A stretch of 64,000 bases of DNA from CAVXTT01 sp963764685 (GCA_963764685.1 CAVXTT010000021.1:248001-312000); one strand, 5' to 3'; shown: positions 44,855-54,888, counted from the first letter of the stretch. Numbers and translations: made by a program. The notes: generated from the letters alone by a model not told the origin.

Positions 44855-45308
44855 TTATTCTTAAAATACAGTTAAACAGTTGTCTAACTTTCCAATTACT
44901 TATTTATACGGAATATGTTCCGTGTTGTATTATACTTTAGTGAGGCAAATATAATAAAAGAAGTCCTTAAAACAGAAGGACGGGAAAGATTCCCTCAAAA
45001 AAGGATAATTGATTTGTTATTGAACAAAAAACCTTATCTCTGGAATTGGCCAGTAATTTGCCTATTAAAAGCCTTCAACTTCGACATAAATTGAGTACAA
45101 CTACGCTCCTACTCCCATTTTAAGGACGTTTTCCCGTAATGAAGACGGAGTTGGATGAGGTTTGCAGCGGCTATATTGGCATTTAATAAAACAAGTTCTC
45201 CTCAATGCCGGTATAAATTTAAAATGAGCGTTCCTTACAGTATATCCCAAAATGTAAATCATTAATATTTAGACATCCGTCGTAACGACACCTGTCTGAT
45301 TGGTCCAG
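44855..45308. other. Spacer with the rnpB promoter region
   Basis: The first 100 bases are the upstream region of rnpB and hold the palindrome ACGGAA-TATG-TTCCGT (44908-44923), a possible operator or hairpin. The rest is AT-rich with no recognisable gene, repeat or RNA. The end merges into the 3' side of the secreted-protein gene. Confidence 0.5.
44908..44923. promoter_or_regulatory. 16-base palindrome upstream of rnpB
   Basis: ACGGAA-TATG-TTCCGT is a 6-bp perfect inverted repeat, 54 bases before the rnpB 5' end and followed (minus-strand sense) by AT-rich sequence. It could be an operator. It is short enough to occur by chance. Confidence 0.3.
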
Positions 45309-47807
45309 TTATTCCACCCTCGCATACGTTATTATATTAGTCGTTTTATAAACTCCGTTAATATTAGCTTTTATATAATATTCTGCAGCGTCACCGGATT
45401 GCCTTGAACCTTTTAAAATCACTGTCGTGGAATCAATGAATTCCATAGAGGTACCCGAAATATCACCGATAAGTATAAAATCCGACGTGTCTTTCTTTCT
45501 GTATACCTGATAGTTTGCCGGCTGTTTCTCTTTTAATGGTTTGCTTATGTATATTCCTGGGTGATCTCCATTAACACCTTTAAATATTGAACTCTGCCAG
45601 GAACTTGTAATAATCTCCCCATCTGGGACTATGTTTATGTAACCGGCACCATTTATAGATCCGCTCCCCTCCAGGGTAATTGTATCTTTAATCGTATAAG
45701 TCAGATCATTTTCTATCGTAAGGATAACACCATCCTTAATGATCATATTATCAGTAAGCTCAGTATCACCGGTTTTAACAGTATCATTGTAAAAAAGTTT
45801 ACCGCCATTCTTAATTACAGGAGCAACCTGGAAGAGGTATCCTTCGCCCGGGGGAAACATCATATTCAGAGATAAGAAATTAGAATAGGTGGTATCTAAA
45901 TTATGAAGCGGCTCAATATCTCTGAAGCGTATGTTATTATTATGATATCCGTTACGATCTGCCCTGACATTTATTTGTTTGCTTTTTGTCGTATTGAGAT
46001 TGGTGAGGAGGAAATAATTATTGTCTGTTTGAGAGGAACTCTTAAAGAAGCCCGCATGAAAATTAACATCAGAAGAGTTATCGCTACTTAACTGAAGATA
46101 TCTCTTTTGTACAGTCCCGGCTGTCACCTTATCAATCATATCCCTGCTGGTTGGTCCTGGATATAACCTCAGGTATCCTGAATCATTTTTTGTATCATAC
46201 TCAAGCGACATTAAGGTATTGCCGAGAGGACCTTTCAGTCTTGCGGTAATCTCTTTAACTGTGTACCAGATATCCCTTGGTGCAAAGCTGCTGTCGGGAC
46301 ATTTAACCAGTCCCTGGAACTGCGTACTTCCTTTTGGACATTCCGAATAATATCCCTCATACCATATGCCTTTGCATCCGTGCGCAAGTGCAAGCATTGT
46401 CTGGGCTTTCACTTCTGCCGGAGTTGGTGTCATCCATCGGTCGTAGGTGCCGTCATTTTTCTGATAACCGAATGTCTGTGCAGCAAGCATAAAACCGGGC
46501 TGGTATTTTGCCGCATACTGAAGATTGTATCTGAAAAACCAGAGAGTAAAATCACTGTTATCCGGTACACTATTGGAATTGCAGGTAAAAGGGGCATACC
46601 AGAAATGAAGCTTATGAGGCTTCACCAGGGGATAATACTGATCCCAGGTATTATCTCCGTCCCGCAGAGCATCCCACCCCGGGAACCAGTGAGTGATAAG
46701 ATCTGCTCCGGTATTTAATGAATCAAGTATCTCCTGCACTTTGCGGAGAGGCTCGTAGCAGTCGATTGAATGAGGCTCATCCAGTGTGAGATAATATTTA
46801 AGTCTTGAATAGAAAGCAGGATTCCCTGCAGCAAAACTTTTGTCGTATGAACTGATGAATGAGATCATATCTTTATAACCTCTGGCTGTCCTGAAGTACT
46901 TTCCCCATATCGTCTGATCATAAACTTCAATTTTATCAATATATAATTTTCTGCTGCCCAGCCAGATTACTTTGAACTGCACCTGCTTACCGTGATTATA
47001 ACCGGGCTTTGATCCGCTTAGATTTATATAGTTCCGGTAATCATACTGCAAAATAAATTCTGTGTAGAGGTTACCACTGAAATCTGCAGTAGTCAGTGTT
47101 TTGTTCTGCAGAACGATCTCGCGGACAATATCATTCTCCTTAAACGACATAGTTACTGCCAGACTGCATACCGGCACTGCCGATGCAGGCTTTGAATCAA
47201 TCCTCATTGTGAAGGCAGCATTATAAACAACCGGGAAAGGATTCCACTCGGGGTTACTGAATGTGTACTTAGGATACTGCCAGTAATCGGGACCATACAT
47301 GATAAGATCGCCCGGTTTAGTACTATTGTTTGTTGCCCATCCGGAAACATTGCCGTCAGAATATATTTCACCGTGCTTATGTTTAATCCTTACATTCCCC
47401 TTAAATATATTATCCCCCTCGGCTTCCCATTTCCTGTACTTTGCCTGTGTGAAGTAGTTAATCCAGTCGGTGTTCTCCGGTTCATCAGCATCATAGTTTG
47501 AATTACCGGTACCGGTGCCTGAATCATTTAGTGCAAGTATATAGGGGAACTCTGCAAGCAGCTTAAGGTTGGATGCCCTCTCCTCCCCCATTGATTTTAC
47601 GGCACGCTGAACTATAAAGTTTATCCCCAGCTCTTTCAGCTGATCAAATCTGGAGGGGTCAAGCAGGGTTATGCCTCTATAGTGAGGGTCACTCAAAAAA
47701 CTTCCCGTGCCCACAGGGAATTCCTGTGCGTTAATAATCTCACAGGGTGAAAGAATTAATAAGAGTAGTAACAGAGAATGGATAAATGGATTAGTGGATG
47801 AATGCAT
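45309..47807 (-). CDS. Large secreted protein of unknown function, possibly glycosidase-like
   Basis: The 832 residues have a signal peptide ending in CEIINA-QEF. The N-terminal residues MHSSTNPFIHS are encoded by the CATTCATCC repeat word, so the start codon was probably supplied by a repeat. A mixed alpha/beta region (about 30-560) includes LKELGINFIVQRAVKSM, YYLTLDEPHSIDCYEPLRKV and LAHGCKGIWYEGYYSE, reminiscent of TIM-barrel glycoside hydrolases with an acidic residue after beta strands. A beta-helix-like region (VKTGDTELTDNMIIKDGVIL) and a fibronectin-like tail follow. No T9SS tail is seen, and I cannot name a family. Confidence 0.65.
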   Translation of the reverse strand: MHSSTNPFIHSLLLLLLILSPCEIINAQEFPVGTGSFLSDPHYRGITLLDPSRFDQLKELGINFIVQRAVKSMGEERASNLKLLAEFPYILALNDSGTGTGNSNYDADEPENTDWINYFTQAKYRKWEAEGDNIFKGNVRIKHKHGEIYSDGNVSGWATNNSTKPGDLIMYGPDYWQYPKYTFSNPEWNPFPVVYNAAFTMRIDSKPASAVPVCSLAVTMSFKENDIVREIVLQNKTLTTADFSGNLYTEFILQYDYRNYINLSGSKPGYNHGKQVQFKVIWLGSRKLYIDKIEVYDQTIWGKYFRTARGYKDMISFISSYDKSFAAGNPAFYSRLKYYLTLDEPHSIDCYEPLRKVQEILDSLNTGADLITHWFPGWDALRDGDNTWDQYYPLVKPHKLHFWYAPFTCNSNSVPDNSDFTLWFFRYNLQYAAKYQPGFMLAAQTFGYQKNDGTYDRWMTPTPAEVKAQTMLALAHGCKGIWYEGYYSECPKGSTQFQGLVKCPDSSFAPRDIWYTVKEITARLKGPLGNTLMSLEYDTKNDSGYLRLYPGPTSRDMIDKVTAGTVQKRYLQLSSDNSSDVNFHAGFFKSSSQTDNNYFLLTNLNTTKSKQINVRADRNGYHNNNIRFRDIEPLHNLDTTYSNFLSLNMMFPPGEGYLFQVAPVIKNGGKLFYNDTVKTGDTELTDNMIIKDGVILTIENDLTYTIKDTITLEGSGSINGAGYINIVPDGEIITSSWQSSIFKGVNGDHPGIYISKPLKEKQPANYQVYRKKDTSDFILIGDISGTSMEFIDSTTVILKGSRQSGDAAEYYIKANINGVYKTTNIITYARVE

Positions 47808-48351
47808 GAATATATATACGGTTACTTGTATCTTATATAAGTATATGCCGCCGGCTAGATCTCCTGCATTAAACTCTGTTTCAATAACCTATGTTTTAAC
47901 TTAGGAAGTTTAAGAATGTGAAACAACCATGGTGCAAAGTGAATCATATGGCGGGAAATAAATACCAGGGCAAAGGGCATTTAACCACATTAGGAACATA
48001 AGGGCACAAAGAATTATGTAGTGGAAGCTCATTGCTGCAGAGTGATAACTGCCGGTTATCTCGATACATTGCCAGGTACGCTGGATTGCTTCTTCGATGA
48101 CTCCATCGCAATGACGATATTATTAACCAGGAACTAAGAACCCTTTCTTCATACATTCATCCACCCATCCATTCATCCACTCCTCAGTACGCCGGATTGC
48201 TTCTTCGAAGACTCATCGCAATGACGACATTATTAACCAGGAACTAAGAACTAATAACCTGTGCTTCATACATTCATCCACTCATCCATTCATCCATCAG
48301 GAGGAACCAGGAACTAAGAACTAAAAACCTATTTATCAGCTTCGGCTTTTT
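47808..48351. repeat. Mosaic repeat spacer
   Basis: Holds the AACCACATTAGGAACATAAG word (about 47980), the CTCGATACATTGCC word, two CGCCGGATTGCTTCTTCGA/CATCGCAATGACGA palindromes (about 48070-48115 and 48190-48225), CATTCATCCACCCATCC words twice, and TTAACCAGGAACTAAGAACT twice. It mirrors, in opposite orientation, the block at 32858-33250. No gene. Confidence 0.85.
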
Positions 48352-49083
48352 TCAGGCGTCGTCCTGAGAGGTATCTGCTACTTCGGGGGATATTAATATC
48401 CTGCCGCAGTATTCGCAGAAGAAAAGCCTGTTGTTCCTTCTGATCTCAAGCTGACGCTGTGATGGGACAATATTATGACAGCCGCTGCAGGCATTCCTTT
48501 TAATGGTAACTACAGCCTTACCTTTTTTGGCTGTCCTTATTCTCGTATAAGCGGAGTAATCAGCTTTCTTGACTTCCTCAACTATCCTTTTGCGCTCGTC
48601 CTGAAGCTTGTGCTCTTCATTTTCATTTGTCTTAACAATCTCTTTAAGATCTGTTTCCTTTACCTTCAGCTCATTGCGGAGCTCTTCAAGCGTGGGAGCG
48701 ATCTCTTCAATTTCTTCACTAAGCCGTTTGCTCAGATCGGCAAGAGCATTATTCTCTGTCTCAAGTTTTGTAACCTGCTCATCGGTATGATCAATTTCCT
48801 TTGTCAGGGCATCGTATTCCTTATTGTTCCTTACCTGGTACAGCTGGGCTTTAAACTTTTTCTGATTATTCTTCAGCTTCTCAATTTCCTCTTCATTCCC
48901 TTCCCTTTTCTGAAGGGATTCATTCTTCTGCTGGTCCTTGGATTCAACTTCCATCTGCAGGTTATCGATTTTTTTCTGCAGGTCCTTTACGGCATTGGGG
49001 AGGTCTCCCCGCAGCTCCGAAAGTTCATCCAACTGGTTATCCAGCAGCTGAAGGTCGTATAGTGTTTTTAACCTGTCAAACAA
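48352..49083 (-). CDS. Coiled-coil protein with C4 zinc ribbon (COG1579-like)
   Basis: The 243 residues start MFDRLKTLYDLQLLDNQLDE. A long antiparallel coiled coil fills about residues 10-185, and a C-terminal zinc ribbon has C-S-G-C near 198-201 and C-E-Y-C near 221-224. Family members (zf-RING_7) are thought to bind nucleic acid or proteins, but the role is not established. It lies 14 bases after the nif3-like gene, the usual pairing of these two families. Confidence 0.88.
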   Translation of the reverse strand: MFDRLKTLYDLQLLDNQLDELSELRGDLPNAVKDLQKKIDNLQMEVESKDQQKNESLQKREGNEEEIEKLKNNQKKFKAQLYQVRNNKEYDALTKEIDHTDEQVTKLETENNALADLSKRLSEEIEEIAPTLEELRNELKVKETDLKEIVKTNENEEHKLQDERKRIVEEVKKADYSAYTRIRTAKKGKAVVTIKRNACSGCHNIVPSQRQLEIRRNNRLFFCEYCGRILISPEVADTSQDDA

Positions 49084-49097
49084 TTTGTTTCAGCTCC

Positions 49098-50207
49098 TTA
49101 ATTATTATAAATATTGACCGGGTTCGATGACCCGCTAAACTTTATTACTTTTATCTTATCAGCCTTAATGAAGGCTTTAAGTCTTCTCTGGAGCTCGTCC
49201 AGAGAGAAAATTTCTGTCTCATAATGTCCCGCATCAATTAGAAGTATCTTATTCCTTGCATCCTGGAAAGTATGGTATTTAACATCCGCAGTTATGAATG
49301 CATCCGCTCCGGCATTTATTGCATCAGCCAGGTATTCGCTCCCTGAGCCTCCGCATACAGCTACTTTGCTGATCTTTCCTCCGCGCGGTTCGGAAAATTT
49401 TAAGCTTTGAGCATTCAGCTTCTTCGCGATATGCTCTAAAAATTTATCTGCAGGCATCGGTCTGGCAAGCATACCGACTGCACCTGCACCATAACGTGTT
49501 GCGGCATTGTGAAGCGGAATGAGATCAAAAGCGGGTTCCTCATAAGGATGCACTTCATTTACTGCTGCGATTACCTTATTAAGAATCCATGCATCAATTA
49601 TAACTTCGATCTTTACTTCTTTGATCGTAGTGAACTTCCCTTTTTCTCCTATTGCCGGATCTGATTCATCTGAACCCTCGGAAGTTCCGGTGCCTGCTGT
49701 CCTGAAGCTGCATCTGCTGTACTCCCCTATATTGCCGCCGCCCGCATTAAATATTGCATCGGCTACCTTATCTGCATCTGCAGCAGGGACAAATACAGTA
49801 AACTTGTACTGGTTTAACTTCAAGCGGGAAAGGAATGTAACGTTATGCAGGTTCAATGCTTTAGCGAGAGAAAAGCTTACACCTTCTTTAGTATAATCAA
49901 GATTGGTATGAGCGGAATAGAGCGTTATATCGTTTTTAATCAGCCGTGCGGCAAGTGCTGATGTGCTGCCGTCATCAGTATTTATTTTCTTCAGGGGATA
50001 AAATAGTAACGGGTGGTGCGTGATTATAAAATTACAATCTTTATCGAGGGCATCATCAATTACTTCCTCTGTGGCATCCAGAGCAAGCAATATGTTTTTA
50101 ATCTCAGCAGATCCTGTACCTACCTGCAGGCCGGCATTATCCTTCTGCCAGCTTATTTCCTTGGGAGCCCATTCTTCTAAATACTTTATTATCTCATTAC
50201 CGGTCAT
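49098..50207 (-). CDS. Nif3-like dinuclear-metal-centre protein (YqfO type)
   Basis: The 369 residues contain two Nif3 halves split by a PII-like insertion. Metal ligands are the histidines of FIITHHPLLFYPLK, SAHTNLDYT and the late LIDAGHYETE. The insertion (about 135-240) has YKFTVFVPAADADKVADAIF and VNEVHPYEEPAFDLI, as in YqfO. Often named GTP cyclohydrolase 1 type 2, but biochemical role uncertain. It lies after the ispG terminator, so it has its own promoter or is read through. Confidence 0.93.
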   Translation of the reverse strand: MTGNEIIKYLEEWAPKEISWQKDNAGLQVGTGSAEIKNILLALDATEEVIDDALDKDCNFIITHHPLLFYPLKKINTDDGSTSALAARLIKNDITLYSAHTNLDYTKEGVSFSLAKALNLHNVTFLSRLKLNQYKFTVFVPAADADKVADAIFNAGGGNIGEYSRCSFRTAGTGTSEGSDESDPAIGEKGKFTTIKEVKIEVIIDAWILNKVIAAVNEVHPYEEPAFDLIPLHNAATRYGAGAVGMLARPMPADKFLEHIAKKLNAQSLKFSEPRGGKISKVAVCGGSGSEYLADAINAGADAFITADVKYHTFQDARNKILLIDAGHYETEIFSLDELQRRLKAFIKADKIKVIKFSGSSNPVNIYNN

Positions 50208-50208
50208 A

Positions 50209-50248
50209 TCAAAAAAAAATGCACTTCTGGTAGTTGAAGTGCATTTTA
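50209..50248 (-). terminator. Intrinsic terminator for ispG
   Basis: A 12-bp stem AAAATGCACTTC / GAAGTGCATTTT with an 8-base loop. The A run at 50211-50219 reads as nine Ts on the minus strand. It lies 160 bases past the ispG stop and overlaps the first codons' upstream sequence of the nif3-like gene, so termination here would separate the two units. Confidence 0.88.
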
Positions 50249-50405
50249 AGTTCTTTTCCTTTTTATTGCGTCAAGAGTGAATATGTCTTTGAGCAAATCT
50301 TTGATTTTCGTTCTTAACATAGCTTTCCAATATATATTATTAAACAACAAATCGCAAGAATCGGGCCATAGTAATAATCATTGCCTGTATCAAGGTGTAT
50401 CTAAC

Positions 50406-52403
50406 TCACACAGGCTCGATCCATTTATCATCTTCTATGATAATTTCAATAAGGGAATTTACGGCATCATCCGAAGAAACATTCCTGCGGACAATATCTT
50501 TCCCTTTATAAAGAGTAATCCTGCCGACACCCGAACCTACATAGCCGTAGTCGGCATCAGCCATTTCACCGGGACCATTAACGATGCATCCCATTATTGC
50601 AATCTTTACCCCTTTAAGATGCTCAGTCCTCTTCCTTATCATTTCTGTCGTTTCCTGCAGATCGAATAATGTACGTCCGCAGGAAGGACAGGCAATATAT
50701 TCTGTCTTCGATATCCTTACACGAGCTGCCTGAAGTATCCCGAAAAGGAGTCTGTTAATAATTTTTTCAGTTGACTCCTTCTTAATGAACTTCCGGGAAT
50801 GTGTCTTATCCTGTTCCTCTTCCAGGTTACCTGTGTAGGACAACCAAAGCCCGTCGCCGAATCCATCAATAAGCAAAGAGCCGAGATCCGTAGAAGAATA
50901 TAACCTTAGCTGTTCAATATTCAAATCGCTGTATTCTCTTTTGATTACTACCGGGTTATTGATCTTCAGTTCATTCAATTCAATAAACGCACGGCGCTGC
51001 TCAGCCATTCCGTGCTTGTTTGCAGTAGTAAGGACAAGCAAAGCAGAGTTATCCTCCCGCAGACGCCCTGCCAAAAAATCATTTATAGAATGTATATCAG
51101 CCGTTACAAATTTAAGCTTGCCCGGCAGGGTACCGGATGTCAGATACTCATCTGCAGTCAGAAGAGGAAATCCTTCAAAAGCAGATATATTATCTATTAG
51201 ACGCTTATAATCATAAATAGGTTTTAATCCGGAGGGCACAGGAAAAGAAAAATTTTTATCACCCAGGTATATATAATCGGCTGCTATATCGTTAAGATTC
51301 CATTTATCAGTAGCGGAATCATAAAAATAACCTATATCCTGCAGAGATTCAGGAGAGGACAGATCCCTTTTGCTGTAATCTGCAATCACAACCGGTACAT
51401 TTCCCGTACCGATGTTAAGAACAGGATGTGCTGCTCTCCTGTTATACTCAAGGGGATCGTAGTTTAAATTCTCTACAGGTTTAATCGACTGATGACCGCT
51501 CCTGTGCTTATACCTGTCAGCCAGATATATTGCCACAGGTGCTTCAAATTCAGGATCTTCGGTAAGTGAAACTCGTATAGTATCACCGAGACCATCTTCA
51601 AGCAGTGCGCCGATACCGACGGCTGATTTAATTCTTCCATCCTCCCCGCCGCCTGCTTCAGTCACACCAAGATGCAGCGGGTAATTCATCCCTTCAGCTT
51701 CCATCTTTTGAATGAGTAGTCTGTACGCCTGGATCATTACCTGCGGATTGCTGGCTTTCATTGAGAGGATGATGTTATAGTAATTTTCTTCCTCGCATAT
51801 GCGCACAAATTCAAGAGCGGACTCTACCATACCGAGAGGTGAATCGCCGAAGCGGCTCATAATCCTGTCGGATAAGGAGCCGTGGTTTGTCCCTATCCTC
51901 ATTGCCGTCCCGTACTCCTTGCAGATCTTAACAAGAGGCAGGAATTTTTTCCTTATCCTTCCAAGTTCTGCTTCATACTGGGTATCGTTATATTCAATTA
52001 TTTCGAATTTCTTTTTGTCGGCATAGTTGCCCGGATTCACTCTTACCTTTTCTACTATCCTTGCAGCCATTTCTGCAGCATTGGGAGTAAAATGAATATC
52101 CGCAATAAGAGGCACATTATATCCCCTGGCGCGTAATTCCTTTTTTATTGCTTCAAGATTCTTTGCTTCGTTTATGCTAGGTGCCGTAATGCGCACATAT
52201 TCGCATCCCGCATCAACCATACGGATCGTCTGCTCAACGGTTGCAGTTGTATTCATAGTATCGGTGGTGGTCATCGATTGTATGCGGATGGGATTATTTC
52301 CGCCGAGCGGTATATCCCCTATCGGAACTTCCCTGGTTTTATAACGGGAATATTTAGTAAGACTATTGCAGTATGTTTTTAAATTATTTATTGATTCAAT
52401 CAT
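50406..52403 (-). CDS. ispG: 4-hydroxy-3-methylbut-2-enyl diphosphate synthase (large form)
   Basis: Converts MEcPP to HMBPP, the penultimate step of the MEP isoprenoid pathway. At 665 residues it is the long type, with an extra domain inserted between barrel and reductase domain (about 290-550), as in Chlorobi, Bacteroidetes and plants. The N-terminal barrel has NPIRIQSMTTTDTMNT and GCEYVRITAPS. The cluster domain has CPSCGRTLFDLQ and GCIVNGPGEMADADYGYVG, supplying the [4Fe-4S] cysteines. A single-gene unit that ends at the terminator near 50230. Confidence 0.97.
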   Translation of the reverse strand: MIESINNLKTYCNSLTKYSRYKTREVPIGDIPLGGNNPIRIQSMTTTDTMNTTATVEQTIRMVDAGCEYVRITAPSINEAKNLEAIKKELRARGYNVPLIADIHFTPNAAEMAARIVEKVRVNPGNYADKKKFEIIEYNDTQYEAELGRIRKKFLPLVKICKEYGTAMRIGTNHGSLSDRIMSRFGDSPLGMVESALEFVRICEEENYYNIILSMKASNPQVMIQAYRLLIQKMEAEGMNYPLHLGVTEAGGGEDGRIKSAVGIGALLEDGLGDTIRVSLTEDPEFEAPVAIYLADRYKHRSGHQSIKPVENLNYDPLEYNRRAAHPVLNIGTGNVPVVIADYSKRDLSSPESLQDIGYFYDSATDKWNLNDIAADYIYLGDKNFSFPVPSGLKPIYDYKRLIDNISAFEGFPLLTADEYLTSGTLPGKLKFVTADIHSINDFLAGRLREDNSALLVLTTANKHGMAEQRRAFIELNELKINNPVVIKREYSDLNIEQLRLYSSTDLGSLLIDGFGDGLWLSYTGNLEEEQDKTHSRKFIKKESTEKIINRLLFGILQAARVRISKTEYIACPSCGRTLFDLQETTEMIRKRTEHLKGVKIAIMGCIVNGPGEMADADYGYVGSGVGRITLYKGKDIVRRNVSSDDAVNSLIEIIIEDDKWIEPV

Positions 52404-52518
52404 AAATCTTTAGTTAAATTCTATCCCTGTTTTTTATTAATGATAAGAAGCCGGAATTACGATCCTATAAAATATAAATACAAAAATCGTAAGAATAGTT
52501 CCCAAAACGGGTGCTTAT

Positions 52519-53202
52519 TTGCACGATATACGGCAACAGATGAGAATTTCCGAATCAAAAATTGAAGAAATAAGAAACTCTACCGATATAGTTGACCTGG
52601 TCGGGGAATTTGTACAGCTTAGAAAAAGAGGGAAGAATTTTATAGGATTATGCCCCTTCCATAATGAAAAAACCCCTTCATTTACAGTAAACGAAGAAAA
52701 ACAGATATTTCACTGCTTCGGATGCCATTCCGGCGGCAATGTATTCAAGTTTTTAATGGAATATGAGAAGATCTCATTTGTTGAAGCGGTACAGGAACTT
52801 GCAGAGCGCGGAGGCATAACACTTGAGTTCGATAATTATCAGAGCAGCGAACAGCAGAGCGAAACTGAGATATTATACGACCTGAATAGTATTGCCGGAA
52901 GATTCTTTTCCGACAGCCTGCTTAAGGATGATGAAGGAGAGAAAGCCAGGGATTACTTTTCAGGAAGAAAGATAAAGCCCGCCACCTTGCGGTCGTTTGG
53001 TTTGGGTTATTCCCCGCAGACAAGGGATGCAATGGTAAATCATCTCATATCTAAAAAGATCGATATAGAAAAAGCAGTAGAGCTGGGACTTATATTAAAA
53101 GGAAACGACGGCAGGCTGATCGACAGGTTTTACGGAAGACTAATCTTCCCCATCTTTTCCCCTAACGGAAGAGTGATAGCCTTTGCCGGAAGAGATATTT
53201 GA
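52519..53202 (+). CDS. dnaG: DNA primase, N-terminal part (frameshifted)
   Basis: Primase makes RNA primers at the fork. ATG 52540 (MRISESKIEEIRNSTDIVDL) is preferred over the upstream TTG at 52519. The CHC2 zinc finger is GLCPFHNEKTPSF...HCFGCHSGGN, followed by the RNA polymerase domain start and LIDRFYGRLIFPIFSPNGRV. The frame stops just after AFAGRDI at a TTT run (53198-53200). Dropping one T gives DIEENDKLAKYVNSPES and fuses it to 53183-54382, for about 614 residues. Confidence 0.93.
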   Translation: MHDIRQQMRISESKIEEIRNSTDIVDLVGEFVQLRKRGKNFIGLCPFHNEKTPSFTVNEEKQIFHCFGCHSGGNVFKFLMEYEKISFVEAVQELAERGGITLEFDNYQSSEQQSETEILYDLNSIAGRFFSDSLLKDDEGEKARDYFSGRKIKPATLRSFGLGYSPQTRDAMVNHLISKKIDIEKAVELGLILKGNDGRLIDRFYGRLIFPIFSPNGRVIAFAGRDI

Positions 53203-54382
53203 GGAGAACGATAAACTTGCCAAGTATGTTAACTCACCGGAGTCGCAGATATACCATAAAGGTAGAATACTTTACGGGCTGTCATTTGCAAAGGATGAGA
53301 TCAGAAAACTGAATAAGGTCATCCTTGTTGAAGGTTATATGGATCTGATCTCGCTATACCAGGCAGGAATAAAGAATGTGGTTGCGGTTTCGGGTACTGC
53401 ACTTACAGACGACCAGGTAATGCTGCTTTCCCGTTATTCTAAAAACGTATACCTGCTTTTTGATTCAGACACTGCCGGCATAAAGGCATCGATGCGCAGC
53501 ATTGAGATATTATTAAAGCGGGATATGGAGATAAAGATCGTAACCCTTCCTGCAGGAGAGGATCCCGATTCGTATGTGACTAAATACGGAAAGGATAAAT
53601 TCGAAGAGGAGATCGATAAGGCAGAGAATTTTCTTGAATACCAGACGAGGTATTACAAGGAACAGGGTATGTTTAATGATCCCGCAAAAACTGCAGAGGC
53701 AATAAGGGAACTGGTGAAGCCGTTCGTACTGATTAAAGATGATCTGAAAAGACAGCTGCTTATAAAATCCATTGCAGCAAAATTTAACTTAAGGGAAAAG
53801 CTTATAGAATCGGAAGTTGATAAGCTGCTGCGCAGGACAAAACAGACAGAACAGACGGCAGAATCAAGAACTCTGCCGGGACAGAAAAAAGAGCAGACCG
53901 CACGTGTTAATCTTGTCCTTTACAATGTTGAGAAGGCAATTATTAAGCTTCTTTTTGAGGGTAACTATAAAATAATTGAGCTGATCCGGAATAATCTGTA
54001 CGAAGAGGAATTCCTGCTTCCCATCCATGAGGAAATAAAACAAAAGGTAATTGAAGTATTTGATGCAGACGGTGATCTTACAGCAGCCTCATTGATTGAT
54101 AAATTTACAGATGAGAAAACCCAGCAGTATATATTAAAGATTACCTTTGATGAATACTCCATAAGCAGGAATTGGTCTGATTCCGAAGAAGGGGCAGCAG
54201 AAAGGAATTTATATAGATTAGCAGCAGATACCATCAGGAATTTCAAACTCCTGAGAATAGATGAAAAGATTAATGCCCAGCACTCCTCCTTAGAAAAAGC
54301 TGCGTTAGAAGAAGAAAAGCTCCGCATAATAAAAACCATCCGCGACCTTCAGATCGAAAAACAGAAAATCAAAGAAGAATAA
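53183..54382 (+). CDS. dnaG: DNA primase, catalytic and C-terminal part (frameshifted)
   Basis: True sequence starts at EENDKLAKYVNSPES (about 53200). It holds the TOPRIM domain: VILVEGYMDLISLYQAGIKN with the catalytic glutamate, then LLFDSDTAGIKASMRS with the DxD pair. The C-terminal helical domain for helicase binding runs to DLQIEKQKIKEE. A frameshift in an essential gene argues for sequence error rather than real loss. Confidence 0.93.
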   Translation: MPEEIFEENDKLAKYVNSPESQIYHKGRILYGLSFAKDEIRKLNKVILVEGYMDLISLYQAGIKNVVAVSGTALTDDQVMLLSRYSKNVYLLFDSDTAGIKASMRSIEILLKRDMEIKIVTLPAGEDPDSYVTKYGKDKFEEEIDKAENFLEYQTRYYKEQGMFNDPAKTAEAIRELVKPFVLIKDDLKRQLLIKSIAAKFNLREKLIESEVDKLLRRTKQTEQTAESRTLPGQKKEQTARVNLVLYNVEKAIIKLLFEGNYKIIELIRNNLYEEEFLLPIHEEIKQKVIEVFDADGDLTAASLIDKFTDEKTQQYILKITFDEYSISRNWSDSEEGAAERNLYRLAADTIRNFKLLRIDEKINAQHSSLEKAALEEEKLRIIKTIRDLQIEKQKIKEE

Positions 54383-54888
54383 TTCGTGGGTCATTGCACG
54401 AATCCCCAGTGAAGCGGTCTGGCGAATAGGGATCCATAAAATTTAAGCCAATACGGGAGGCCAGTGTCCTCCCCTACAGCCGTTCTGCAGGTCGAGGTGG
54501 AGGCGCGTTAGAAGAAAATCGCATTTATAATTGCCTCCAGATATCCGTTTTCAAATTTTTAGAAATCACTATGTTTAAATTGAGGTCATAAATCGCTCTG
54601 GAAAGATAGCAGACTTAAGCCAAAGTGCTAATAAAAGGGTTCGTTCTGTACTAAAACACCACCCGGCAAGCTCTTTATATGCCCTCATGAAGCCATTTAC
54701 ATGCTATCTAGAGCTAAATCTTACCTAAATAAAACTGAAAATTTTATTTGGAAAATTCCCGACCGCCATAACCCCTATATACCATCATACCATCGTACCA
54801 TCGTACCATCGTACCATCGCACTATCGAACTTTTTTCCTAATTGTCCTGCCATTATTTATATTTGAGTCTGAAAATTAAGGAGCACAC
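54383..54888. repeat. Repeat spacer between dnaG and ugd
   Basis: A hairpin ATTCGTG-GGTCATTG-CACGAAT lies right after the dnaG stop, within a degenerate GTCATTGC word. A perfect GGGAGG-CCAGTGT-CCTCCC hairpin lies at about 54458-54477. The ACCATCGT word array occupies 54781-54829. The rest shows no gene. The ugd promoter and its AAGGAG ribosome site close the region. Confidence 0.7.

Noticed and set aside
48475..49062. 195-codon hydrophobic plus-strand frame resembling a membrane protein
   Set aside because: It is antisense to the coiled-coil zinc-ribbon gene. Glu/Lys-rich coiled coils give Phe/Leu-rich antisense frames, and no ribosome site is present.
53183..53202. Programmed frameshift in dnaG
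   Set aside because: No slippery heptamer with downstream pseudoknot was seen, and many unrelated genes here have the same type of break, so sequence error is simpler.
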